Assembly: GCA_025667525.1 (NCBI GenBank)
Contig: CM046876.1
Span: 80,455,512 to 80,519,511 of the forward strand
Direction: 5' to 3'
DNA from: Glebionis coronaria
Lineage: Eukaryota > Streptophyta > Magnoliopsida > Asterales > Asteraceae
Length of the DNA: 64,000 nt
The translations under genes and the position numbers were made by a program. Numbering within the stretch: the first letter of the stretch is position 1; every line of letters begins with the position of its first letter. Positions 32,730 to 43,201 of the stretch are shown here, piece by piece. Below the pieces are notes generated by a model. That model searched no databases and was not told where the DNA came from. It was given only the letters and a program-made list of their open reading frames with translations.

Positions 32730-33787
32730 TTTAGCTTTCTCACCATCTAAAGTTAATATTCCAACCCATGTAACTAAGGAGGTCTCATTATTGTTGCATC
32801 ATGTGTCATTTGCTTTGACGATATAATAACAAGAGAGAAAGGTTCACACAGTTTATTACCCGAATATTTTTACCACTGCTCGGCTAATTCACATTAATAC
32901 ATTACCAGCGTAAAGTATTATGATTGTTACAAGCTAAAAATCCAAATGTTTTACCACTGACTAATTGACAGATTCTCACTAATACGTATTACCAATGTTA
33001 TATTTGGTAGGATATTAATCTTCATGACGATATTGTTGCGTCAGTCCAGAAACATACAATTGTTGCGTTTATTCGCTCTTATGAGACAAACTTTCGTGGC
33101 CAGACTGAAATGAAGGTTAGTGTCATCAAAGCTTATAGATTAGATGAACGACCTGCATCCATTCTCATCCGCTTACAACCAGAAAATCGTGAACCAGAAA
33201 ATAAGTGTCTGAGTCCACTTCAAGTGTTGCTAATCGACCCAAGACCAGCCTTCGAGAAAAAGAAACCGTTGCAAAACCAGCTACCGACAAAGAGAAACAA
33301 CTCTTCCCCCCATCTACAAAACCGCTTTGGAAGAAATCAGCTATAAAATAGAATCAAAATTTGTGAAAGATCTCGATACCTAGAAAACCGTGACCCTTCT
33401 TGCTATAAAGAAAGAGATTGGTGATGAAATGATGGAAGGAAGTCCAACTAAAAAGATGAAAGGCTCAAAAGACTCGTGAATGTTATGTATGCCATCTTTT
33501 GCAGTAGCTTATGGAAATGTTATGTATGTCGTCTTTTGCAGGTAGCTTATGAAAATTCCCATTAATAGTCTCATCTTCCTTTACTTTTGTTTACTAATTA
33601 ATGTAATGTAACGAATGATGCTTTTATGTTGACCTTTGGTTTCCATATTTCTATGTGATTATTACATACTTTTGTAGTCAATGAGAACATTGGAAAAATT
33701 GTGTTGTAAGTGACTCTATGGTAATATATATTATTACTTATCATATGGTTGTGTTTGATAGTTTATCACTAAATGACACATCAAATG
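32730..33787. other. Intergenic stretch with a gene remnant and a short tandem duplication
   Basis: Right of the G2 LTR. It is AT-rich and holds an unrecognised coding-like remnant (33053-33345). At 33480-33555 a unit of about 50 bp with ATGTTATGTATG, CATCTTTTGCAG and TAGCTTATG occurs twice. Nothing else is supported. Confidence 0.5.
33053..33345 (+). pseudogene. Unrecognised gene remnant
   Basis: A frame reads TIVAFIRSYETNFRGQTEM, then KVSVIKAYRLDERPASIL and a Pro/Lys-rich tail, to a TAA at 33343. A nearby different frame carries SPTKKMKGSKDS before a stop (about 33450-33480), which looks like a nuclear protein tail. Codon texture looks protein-like rather than random, but the family was not recognised. 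It may be the shattered 3' end of a host gene or of a DNA transposon passenger. Confidence 0.25.
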
Positions 33788-33799
33788 AATATATCTCTT

Positions 33800-34002
33800 A
33801 ACCAACTGGCATAGCTCGATTGGCTACCAAGGTTCCATTAAATGGTTTTTTTGAGGGAGGTTTCTTGGAGGTCTTGGGTTCAAGGACCCTCTCAAGCGAA
33901 ACGGATAAGGAGTTTAACATAACTAGACGAGAGTTCGAAGAAGACATTCTGCCACTTAAATGTATCTCTAACTACTAACATTTGCCGTTCTAAAAAGAAA
34001 TT
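33800..34002 (+). mobile_element. tRNA-derived SINE with 12-bp TSD
   Basis: An A-box-like TGGCATAGCTCGATTGG at 33807-33823 and a B-box-like GGTTCAAGGACC at 33877-33888 give an internal RNA polymerase III promoter at usual spacing. The 3' end reads TTGCCGTTC followed by TAAAAAGAAA. A perfect 12-bp duplication AATATATCTCTT flanks it (33788-33799 and 34003-34014). About 200 bp in length, fitting plant SINEs. Confidence 0.85.
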
Positions 34003-34066
34003 AATATATCTCTTCTTTGTTTGCCTCCATATAAGACATCAGGGCCGTGCTTGAGCACGGCAAAGA

Positions 34067-34195
34067 AGAGTACCTAGTCTCTTTATATTCAAAAGATCAA
34101 TTATGATCCTTGTTAAAATTTTGTTGTAAGAGTACCACCTAGTCTCATTATATTCAAAAGATCAATTCTGATCCTTGTTAAAATTTTGTTGTAGG
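34067..34195. repeat. Two-unit tandem duplication of about 65 bp
   Basis: TACCTAGTCTC, TTATATTCAAAAGATCAATT and TTGTTAAAATTTTGTTGTA each occur twice in order with a few changes. Just upstream is a short perfect hairpin CCGTGC TTGA GCACGG. The rest of 34003-34700 shows no gene; it lies downstream of KDSB and would include its 3' untranslated region. Confidence 0.7.
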
Positions 34196-34700
34196 AATGA
34201 GTAGTACTATTAATCGGTTCTCTTTTCTTTTTCATACTTGCTTTCTTTTTCAGACTTGTCTTCTACGGTAATATTTTTATCATAACTTCCTGTCAAAGTG
34301 TATAACTTAATTTCCTAATAATACATTTCAAAACAACACATATTCCGTAACTTTTGTCCTTTACTAAAAGATCGTGTATCATAATCATCTTAGGGGGAGA
34401 GTATTGAATAACCTTCCCCTAATTTAACTTGTTACAGAGTTGGATAAAGATAATCTTACAACCAAAAAACAATATGCTACTGTACTACATAAATTTGACA
34501 ATAAAACTTATAAAATGGAATGTCTAAATCTTGGATCGACTCTACAATAATGCACAATAAATATACATGAATGTGACAAGTGACAACATCGAAGCTTTAA
34601 ACTACATATTATACTCCTGGAACAGAATGAATACCTGAAAAATAACAAATGAAAACGAATGCTAGTGTTACGAGAGTTTCAATAGAATGACACCACTGAA

Positions 34701-36908
34701 TTATGACAAGTTCCTTTCGCGCATATAATTTTCTATCTTGGCAACATCTTCTGGAGTATCAACACCATGAGCATCATGATCTACTTTTATTACCTGCAAC
34801 CAAGCAAAAAACAAATATATCAACAATCTGATTATATTTCATTTTCATATCTATATGTCAAGAAACCACATTTTAGTACCTTCATCTTGTAACCATTTTC
34901 AAGAACTTTTAGCTGTTCCAAATCTTCTTCTAGTTGCAATGGAGTTGGTGTCAAGTCCGGATAAATCTTTAAAAACTCTGAATCATAGCTCTATGAAAAC
35001 AATTCAAACAAAACAACGTTGTTACTTATTACTTTTATTTATAAACATGTAACATTGGAAATAGAAACAAATCTTTGTTTTTGTTTTTTTATTTTTTATG
35101 GGCACCTGAATACCGAGATGAAGATTGTATGGGAATTCAGGATTGACCTTCCCGGACCTGCACAACGAAAGAACAAATGAATCCATTAAAGATTGGTATA
35201 ATTAAAGGCGAAGGTGAGCATATCTTCCCGACATATATATACACACTTGTTAAAAGGGATCAGTCCTCGAGAGAAATAGATTGCATAACCACGGTTATCA
35301 ACCACACATTTCACACGATTAGGATCAAAAGCATCTTCTGGTTTCAAAGCTGTAACACAAGTGCTGAAAACTGCATCTGGGGTGGTCTGCAAATAGCATA
35401 AATAATAAATTTAAAGAAAATAAAATTAAAGATATAGCCTTGATTCTTATGTTGTTAATTGTAGAAATTCTATCGTTTTATGAGATGAGTGTACCTGAAG
35501 AGCTTTGACAATGCCATCAATGATTTCAGGTTCAATAAGAGGCTCATCTCCTTGAATATTGACAACAATATCATACTTTTTCTCGAGCTTTTGAAGTGCT
35601 TCACTACACCTTTCAGCACCTTACACACATCAGATAATAGTATCAGTTAACAGACCATATATACGATTAAAAATTCAATTGACAAGCCTAATTTATACCA
35701 TTTCTACATGATTCTGCAGTCATTATCACATCAGCACCAAATCCTCGACAACATTCTGCAATCTTTTCATCATCCGTTGCCACAACTATATAACAAAAAA
35801 ATCTTAAAGTGAGCAACAAAAGTAAGTCAATATTACTTAGAAGTCATAAATGACATCTAGAGCTAAGTATAACAGAATTCACTAACATAATATTCCTTGG
35901 TAAATACGATCTTCAAACAATCTCTATAAGGAATGTTTTACATTTCCTTTTGAAAGTAATCATATGATTCTTTCGTTTTCACGTTGCAGATAGTCAATTA
36001 ATAGTGTTTGGGTAATCAATTCTGATTATTAGAAGTCAAATAATCAAATTTTATGGGGTGTTTGGGATTTCTTACTGCTGTAAATATAATTTATTTCCCT
36101 TGAATTAAATCCGATAAACAGTTACTCGTAAACACCCAGAACGGTGTTTCTGGTCTCAAATAAGCAATCCCAATCACCAATACCTGCTATAGAACGGATC
36201 TCATCATCTAAATGTCGTTCTACATACGAATCCAAACACTATCTCCTACAGTCACTATAAGTATTTAACTCTGGCTATCGTGTACTACTGTATCACATAA
36301 TCACATAGAAAACACAATGCCAAACACTCCCATAGAAAACATAATCATAAGTACACGTAATACTTACCAACACGATCCAATGTTGTCGCCAATTTTGCTC
36401 TCTCCCATGTTCTCTGTTACACACAGATTCATAACAACAACTTTGTTCAATTATTATCATACAAAATTCAGATAGCTTTGTTTAAGCTTATATGTGGGCT
36501 TATGAGCTTATTTCAGTTCGGCTTAAATTCCGTAAGGCGTTTTTTAGATTTATGGGCTTATATAAGTTTATGATATCATAATTCATAATAAACTTATAAA
36601 ATTGGCTTATGAAATATAAGCCGAAAAACAGATAAGCTCATAAGCCCCCCATAAAAAAGCAAAGATGAAAATACCTGAATCATGGGTTTTCCAAGAATTT
36701 GAACAAGGGGTTTACCCTCAAACCGGGAAGAAGCGAACCGGGCCGGGATAATACCGACAACCCGGCTCCGGAAAAGAGTGGCGGATCGGCGGTAGTAATA
36801 GTAACCCGCAGCTAATGCCGTGGCAACGGCGGCGGCGTGTAGAATTGCTGATTTGGCTGACATGACGGTGATCAGATCCAATCGAGTACAGTTGGTGTCA
36901 CCGCTCAT
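34701..36908 (-). CDS. KDSB: CMP-KDO synthetase (3-deoxy-manno-octulosonate cytidylyltransferase)
   Basis: Eight exons, all with GT-AG introns: 36675-36908, 36368-36413, 35699-35785, 35495-35619, 35247-35386, 35106-35157, 34880-34990, 34701-34793; 888 nt, 295 residues, as long as known plant KDSB proteins. The enzyme joins CTP and KDO to make CMP-KDO, needed for the pectin rhamnogalacturonan II. Residues 21-36 ([16 protein letters not shown]) form a membrane segment; the plant enzyme is reported to be anchored in mitochondria. Motifs: nucleotide-binding [17 protein letters not shown] (52-68), VATDDEKI (95-102), NGAERC where most relatives have Thr in place of Ala, [16 protein letters not shown], and [12 protein letters not shown] near the C-terminus. 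A second in-frame Met (16) could also start it. No stop or frameshift is present: the only intact host gene seen. Introns 1 and 2 hold MITE-like inserts. Confidence 0.95.
36055..36178. mobile_element. Possible MITE in KDSB intron 2
   Basis: GGTGTTTGGGATTTCTTA at the left and TAAGCAATCCCAATCACC at the right are imperfect inverted repeats about 125 bp apart. The motif GTGTTTGGGATT is often seen at hAT-type MITE ends. No target duplication was secured. Confidence 0.35.
36487..36656. mobile_element. Fold-back MITE in KDSB intron 1
   Basis: The ends are long inverted repeats: TATGTGGGCTTATGAGCTTA, then GTTCGGCTTA at the left, mirrored by TAAGCCGAAAAACAGATAAG and CTCATAAGCCCCCCATA at the right. 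The whole is about 170 bp and AT-rich with no coding capacity. The GGGCTTATGAGCTTAT type is common among plant MITEs. Confidence 0.65.
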
Positions 36909-37239
36909 GAGTCAAGAGTGTGTGACTGTGTGCGTCAATATGAAGATTTATACGGAGTATTAGATCCTTATAGAATAAGCATAAAAAAAAAAAAAGGAAG
37001 AAAGGAAGAAAGTAATCTCAACCATCAATTCAAGTTTTATCTAATGATATATATTAATCTTTTTAAATTTAATTTAAAAATCAAGTTTCATCCTATTTCT
37101 TAAAAATTAAATATCTCTCAAACCGTTAATCGTTACGAAAAACTAATTATACCATCGCGACGGGAATTAAGTTATCTTCCTATAGATAGGCACTTCTATA
37201 CACTTTCGGCAAACTTTTTTTTTAAATTTACGCATAAAA
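36909..37239. other. KDSB upstream region
   Basis: This would hold the KDSB promoter (transcribed leftwards). It is AT-rich with an A-rich tract (36983-37010). I see no convincing TATA box at a fitting distance. Confidence 0.4.
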
Positions 37240-37705
37240 AATTACATGTGATTCTCGAAAAATTACATGTAATTTTCGAAAATTACGTGTAATTTTTTTG
37301 GCGAGAATTTTTAACACTGTAAATCGTTAACTTTTGTGTGAATTACATGTAATTATGTGTGAATTACATGTAATTTTTGTAATAAAATAGTTTATTAGTG
37401 TTAAATGCAAATTACATGTAATTATGTGTGAATTACATGTGATTTTTGTAATAAAGTGGTTAGTTAGTGTTGAATGAAAATTACATGTAATTTTGTGTGA
37501 ATTACATGTAATTTTGCTCAAATCACATGTGATTTATAAATAATTACATGTAATTTTGCTCAAATTATATGTGATTTTATACAAAATTACATGTAACATT
37601 GCTTTAAATCACATGTGATTTTATAAATAATTACATGTAATTTTGCTCAAATTACATGTGATTTTATACAAAATTACATGTAATTTTTCTTAAATCACAT
37701 GTGAT
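37240..37705. repeat. Palindromic minisatellite ATTACATGTAAT / ATCACATGTGAT
   Basis: About 20 copies of a 12-bp palindrome with ACATGT at its centre, in two self-complementary versions, AATTACATGTAATT and AATCACATGTGATT, alternating with hybrids. Spacers are about 10-20 bases, with a 59-bp higher-order unit visible at 37342-37460. Degenerate units go on to about 37875. Short ORFs in it are only repeats. Confidence 0.85.
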
Positions 37706-37875
37706 TTTATACATATCAAACCACAAAACCTATCATATTTAGTATTTACTTAAAGTTTTAAATTTTTATGATATGTTAAAAAGCTCGTGTTAATATGCCA
37801 AACAAAAACATATGTAAATCACACATGATTTTTGTAAATCATGTTTGATTTTTCTCGAATCCTGTGTGATTTTTC

Positions 37876-38193
37876 TCGATAATTTAAGTAAGTGATTTTT
37901 GTAAATCAAACGTAATTTGTTCTTACGACTTGATAACATCATACCTTCCCCATATCAACCTCCGAATTCGGATCATGGTCTCACCATACCCACCTTCTCC
38001 CTTATATATCCAACAAGGTCATACAACTTTGTTATGAACTTGTATCTCTTTGTCTTCGGGCTTAAAATTTTCAGTCCACTCTTCGCCACTTACAAATTAC
38101 CAATATTAGAACCATACAACTTGCACGACCATTTATATTTACACGATAATAGGACAGTAGCACACAACATTACTTTTATATTCCATACTTTAT
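37876..38193. other. Intergenic, nothing recognised
   Basis: AT-rich unique sequence with small open frames of unlikely composition. Confidence 0.4.
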
Positions 38194-38490
38194 CTAACCA
38201 TTAATGCACACTATCATATTCACATTACCAGTACAACAATACATCATCAGCACATAAACCTTAACATCTAAACGCATGTTATGGGTCTGCAAAAAAGTTC
38301 GAAACAACCCATTAAATTCATCATTCAACGTGCCAGCCCCATCAGAAAAACTCTTAACCTTCATATCTATCTCTTCCACAACCCTACCTTCTGCGCCATC
38401 AACCAGTTCACGCACAATCACCACTTGTTTCGCTAAGTCATCAACCTCAAAAACCTTATGACCATTCACTTTCATCTTGTCAAATATCAA
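38194..38490 (-). CDS. Possible single exon of an unrecognised gene
   Basis: On the minus strand a pyrimidine-rich stretch ends in TTGCAG (about 38493) and is followed by an open frame of up to 98 residues: MIFDKMKVNGHKVFEVDDLA, then VVIVRELVDGAEGRVVEEID and MKVKSFSDGAGTLNDEFNGL. The composition (helical, acidic) is protein-like. No partner exon was found on either side. It may be a fragment of a host gene. Confidence 0.25.
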   Translation of the reverse strand: MIFDKMKVNGHKVFEVDDLAKQVVIVRELVDGAEGRVVEEIDMKVKSFSDGAGTLNDEFNGLFRTFLQTHNMRLDVKVYVLMMYCCTGNVNMIVCING

Positions 38491-39340
38491 ACCTTCTGCA
38501 ATTCATTAACTGAGTAAAAAAAAATCATTACATGTGGTAGATTGTCTTGGACCAGGACAATGTTACTGCGACTACCAATTAAGTAACTTAACACCAAAAC
38601 AAAAAGGAAAGCGCTCCGCCTTCACACCCCACCGAAACCAAACAACCATACGCCGGAAATCAAACACCCTCTCGTCGGATCAAAAGAGGATGAGACATGA
38701 CACGTAGGATCGGAGAGGTTGGATCAAACTAGTCGTGGTGGCTGACGGCGTACGGTGGTGGATGACGGCGGTGGGGTGAGACGGTAGTGGTGCAACAGTG
38801 GGGGTGGTCGTGATTTGATTTGAGTGTGTGTGGGTGTGTGTTTGTTTGTAGAAGTAAGGTTAGGATAAGATTGGATGAAGTCAGATCTGAGCCGTACAAT
38901 TCATTTGAAAATCAAAGGCTGAGATTCATTCCTTTGATTTTTTTTAAATATATGTTCCTCAAAGAACTTTTCTCTACGGAGTATATGTTTTTGTTTAATT
39001 TATTTCTGGTTGTTTATATGTTATAATAAATTAAAATAAATAAATCTTTATATATGGTAAAATGGGTAGGTAGGTCGGGCACGGGCGGCGGGTGGGTGAA
39101 ATGAGTGGGGTTAAATGGATGTGACTCAAAGAGCGCATGTTAAATAGGCGTAAATTAAAAATGGAAAAACATATTAAAATTTTAATTTTTTTTTAATAAT
39201 TGTTTGAAAGTTGCATTAAAGTCATAAGTAGTAGGTACATGTGCATTTATAATTATGTTGGCTACCATAATTAAAACTGTATCATCTAATCCGTGTATTT
39301 ACTTCTACAAATACTTTTTTCAATAAGATACACATAATAT
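38491..39340. other. Intergenic, nothing recognised
   Basis: It contains a GC-richer patch (38630-38800) with repeated GGTGGnGGATGACGGCG phrases and then AT-rich sequence. No gene or repeat border is supported. Confidence 0.4.
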
Positions 39341-39826
39341 AACCTAAGCACAATGAATATGTCCTAGAAACTAATAGTGTAATAACTTCAAAAAACACGA
39401 GGTGTCATAAAACAAAATCCAACAATGACTAGTGTGGACGACTATGGTTCAACGCACAATAGTCTAAAATTCGAAAAGAAAGAAACATATGACTAAGTAT
39501 GGACGACTATGGTTCAATCCATACTAGTCTAAAATTCGAAAAAAAGAAACATATGACTAAGTATGGACGACTATGGTTCAATTCATACTAGTCTAAAATT
39601 CGAAACCAACAAAGAATATCAAAAAATTGCGCACAAGATAGACAAGCAATTAATCTGAAACAAGTCATCATAAATAAAAATCAAGAATATTCAAAAGAAC
39701 ATCAATCGCAAATGATCCTAAAACAAAACATGGTAAAATGATATACTCGCCTCCTAATATCGCCACTATTCGATTTAAATCTTAAAGCACAACTACTTCC
39801 AGGACTCCTAGGCTATAGTCTAGGTT
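39341..39826 (-). mobile_element. Old Ty3 element G3, internal leader (left of S2)
   Basis: Joined across S2, this continues the leader of the minus-strand element whose PBS and LTR are at 61931-64000; the S2 TSD AGGTT (39822-39826) marks the join. It contains three tandem hairpin units (39431-39600). The left border is uncertain. Confidence 0.55.
39431..39600 (-). repeat. Three hairpin units in the G3 leader
   Basis: Units of about 63 bp. On the minus strand each has loop TTGAACCATAGTCG between stem halves; unit 2 has AGTATGGA and TCCATACT (8 bp, perfect; 39496-39525), unit 3 the same with one mismatch (39560-39589), unit 1 a TGTG/CACA stem (near 39433-39458). The spacer is CTAAAATTCGAAAA with CATATGACT. 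Confidence 0.8.
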
Positions 39827-40343
39827 TGTTGATCCCAAACTTAGATCGATTTAGCTTTATGTATACGAGATTAGATCAAGTAATACACTTAGAGAAACCT
39901 TTGTATATGTATATGACAATCTAAGTGTTATGCGGAATTAACACTTAAACAAGAACACGCAAGATATAAACAAACTTTCACTTTGATTAATGATATCAAA
40001 CTTGCTTACAATGAAAGTAGTTTACGTATGAAAACTTATATTGAACATTAACCTAAAGGTCTTCTTTTATAGACATAAGAAGCCTTGTACAATAATCTAC
40101 GTATCAACTATTCTAGGTAAAGATAAATATAGAAAATACATTGTTGTTCCTATCTTTACTAGAAGTAATCTAGAATACAATAAACGCGTAGAGTATATCT
40201 TTCCATCAGTGCTTGTCTTCAATGTATCAACGTTTGACATTGTCTTGTCAACGCTTGAGCTGTCAGCGTTTGTATTACTCCTGTCAACGCTTGTTTTACT
40301 CTTGTCAGCGCTCAAGTAGACTGGCTCTAATTTATTCCCAACA
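39827..40343 (-). repeat. S2 3' LTR
   Basis: On the minus strand TGTTGGGAATAAATTAG to GGGATCAACA. The polypurine tract AGTTTAGGGGAGGA precedes it (40345-40358). U3 opens with five or six copies of the GCGTTGACAAG/GCGCTGACAAG motif (40215-40315), all in one reading phase. Confidence 0.95.
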
Positions 40344-40395
40344 ATCCTCCCCTAAACTTGATATCTACTCCAGTGATCAAGTTTCTGAATAAACA

Positions 40396-41406
40396 TTAAG
40401 GACTAGGAGGAATCTTACAAACCTTCTCATGTTGGTAATAAATAAATCTAATCAAGTCTTTTGCCACGTCACTTGAATAATCAATTTCCAGCTGAGTGTT
40501 CTTCATCTTCTCCAAGACTTCCTTGGACATGAAGTACTGCCCATCCACAAGTAGATACTCAGCAAACTTTATAGAACTCAAATAATAAACACCAGCAGCT
40601 GAATACAATCTCCATTGAAGACCACTGAGGTCATCTTCAAGATCCTTCCAAATAGCAGGATCTTCATCAATTGGTCCACACATTCTCTTGAATGTTGACC
40701 ACAGTTTTATTCCATTGACTGAAGTTGGTGCTTCAGTCATATACTTGGCTTCTAATAACCTCCATAGGTCTACCAAGTCTTCTCTATCAAAACTTGCAAA
40801 CAAAGATATAAGGGTGGTAAAAGTGTGAACCTCTTTTCCATACCTGCCAATCTTCCAAAACCCACATTCATCTTCTTCATAGCTTACAATTGGGTTTCTG
40901 GAATCAAGTGGTAACACTTGTACCATATCTGAAGCTTCTAATGGTGAGAGCTTGAGGCTCTTTCTTATGACAGCTTCACTTGGATGTAATGGATCCATAT
41001 CTTTGGGAAACTCAAGAGAAACTCCCTTTTTCACTGGTCTGGGAACAAACATTGCCTTCTTGAGCTCCATTTCCTCTGCAAGTTCTTCTTTTCTTTCATC
41101 AGAAAGAAGTCTTAGAGTGTTCTCTTCCTGCACTCTAACCCAAATGGGATAAGCTCTACAATCCAACTCATCAAATGTCAACCCAGTCAATTTCTTATAA
41201 GTCCATCCTGTTCCATGACATCTGAGCAGCATGAAGTACAACTCCTTTCTATCCCTTTTCAAATTTGAGAGAACATTGCTTGCTTTGTGTTTCAGTATGA
41301 CCTTGCAATCCTTTTGTACCCTGAGAAGAATCTCTAAACCCCATATTTGATCTGAAATGGTCAAATGTGGATTCTCTATACACCTTTCTTCCCAAGCATG
41401 GTACAT
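40396..41406 (-). pseudogene. S2 env-like gene, C-terminal part
   Basis: 336 residues, in the same frame as the upstream part, split from it by TAG at 41407-41409. It contains KLTGLTFDELDCRAYPIWV, which matches the TFDEL region of S1, then a conserved tail with KLWSTFKRMCGPIDEDP, WKDLEDDLSGLQWRLYSAAG and VYYLSSIKFAEYL that corresponds to S1's WKDQMQWEILRWKLYAGCG. The tail is therefore the best conserved C-terminal domain of this protein. Function unknown. Confidence 0.8.
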
Positions 41407-43201
41407 CTAAACCACCTCTGGCATATCAAAATCAACCTGCAATTTCAACTCATTCAATTTCTCCCTGGCCAACTCATCTCCATACTCAAGTCTTTCTGGC
41501 TGTTCTATGATCATAACACTTGAGTCTGAACTGGCTTCATTACTTCCTTCTTGCTCTTCTGAAGTGACAACAAAAGGTGATTCACCCACCTGCTTTCTTT
41601 CTTGTTCCACAATTTGTGCAACCAACCTTCTATCAAATTCAATTTGTGCTGCATTCTTTGGAACAACTGCTTCTACCATAATACCCTTACCCTTATCTAA
41701 TGGATCAATTGTTGGTAAGGTAGATGGCAATACCTGTGAAGAAACCTCTTTGATGATGGACGATGACTGGAAAACATCAACCTCATTTGCAGGTCTGTCA
41801 ACGCTCAATTTTGCTTTGTCAGCGCCTAAGATACTCATGTCAGCGTTCAAATTCTCCTTATCAACGCTCAAAGTTCCTGCCTCAGCGCCTTTTGCAATTT
41901 CCTCCAACATGGATGTAAATGACAAATTTAAGTTTGTAGGAGAGACTAGAGACGTATCAAAACCTGTCTGTTTCTTCAAACTTGTTAGGGCCTCAGCAAC
42001 ATCCAAAGATTGACCATCATGGCTGCCCTTATCACTCACATTTATTTGTTCATCCTCTCCTTTGGAAGATTCCTCCATCCCTCTCCTTGTACTAGCAATC
42101 TCCAAGATAACAATCCTCTCCCTCAATTGCTTGAGTTCAAGGCCTTGTGTGCTGACAATTTGTACCAAGTCCGCATTTTGCTTTTGCAAGCTCATGCAGA
42201 CAGCCGTAAATTCCATTAGGGTCATTGGTTCCAATCTACCCTCTTCTAAAATGGGTATTTGACCTCCCAAGTTAGATTCATTGGGCATGGATGAGGTCTT
42301 AATGATGGTAGGACTGTCTTGGCCAGCTTCTAAGCCAGAACCAATAGTCCCAGCCTCATCCATAACACCAACCACACTCGTGGTGGTGGTTCTCTCTGCT
42401 ACATGGCTAGGACCACTAGAGGAGAACACTCCAGTAGTCCTTTGGCATTTTTGTAACCTATATTGTGTTGGGGGAGAAGAAGATGTAGATTGGGTGGATG
42501 TGGGTTGGTTAAGGGGTGTTTGGTTTTGTGAAGGTTGTGTGTCAACGTTTGAAATAGGCACATCAACGCCAACATTTAACATGTCAGCGTCGAAGGGTTC
42601 TTGGTCAATTTGCATATGTTGTGGTGAAGGTAAAGGTTCAGGTATTGGGTCAATTTGGGGTTGGGGGTCTGGTTGGGGTTGAGCTGCTTCAATGACAGCA
42701 ATCATAGCTGGGGTTAGGGGTAGGTCACGATGTGGGGGTGAGTTCATCTTCATAAAAATTGCTTTCTTTTGCACAGGGATCTCATAAAAATCATCATGAT
42801 CCCTTGTGCAGTATCCTTGGACATCAAAAACCATTTGTAAAAATCTGGGATAAGCTAAAGTCATTTTGTTCCCTTTATTTTTACACATGCCCTCAAAAAT
42901 CATTTTGGAATAATTAAATTTTTGCCCAGTAGCAATACACACAATAGCACTTGCAATAGATCTATTGATCTCATTGTGTGCAGTGCACTTGGGACTCAAA
43001 CATTGTAAGAGGACATGTATTAGGTACTTCCAGGCTGGGGGAAACTCCTGTTTATGATATTTATTTAAAGTTCTTTGAGCAGGAAAAGGATAACCCAAAG
43101 CCCTTAGTCCTTGTTCTATTTCACTAATGGGAAGGGTGGTTATACCATCAGCATCATCAAGATGCAAAGCTTGGCGTACCAAAGCTTCAGTAACCACCCA
43201 T
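41407..43201 (-). pseudogene. S2 env-like gene, middle part
   Basis: It continues the N-terminal part (53380-53644) across the G1 insertion. The first 120 residues match S1 well (KYLIHVLLQCLSPKC, FNYSKMIFEGM, LAYPRFLQMVFD). The rest is Ser/Pro/Gln-rich, with a helical stretch (CMSLQKQNADLVQIVSTQGL) and several copies of the [NS]-[AV]-D motif (SVDKENLNADM, GADKAKLSVDR). Confidence 0.85.

Noticed and set aside
33807..33888. tRNA gene
   Set aside because: A and B boxes are present but no cloverleaf or acceptor stem can be formed; the TSD shows a SINE.
37240..37705. CRISPR-like array
   Set aside because: Plant nuclear context, palindromic units, spacers neither constant in length nor unique.
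40041..40319. 92-codon plus-strand frame and the 72-codon minus frame in the S2 LTR as genes
   Set aside because: Both LTR copies carry them, but neither has a start context or homologue; the minus frame is explained by the in-phase motif cluster.
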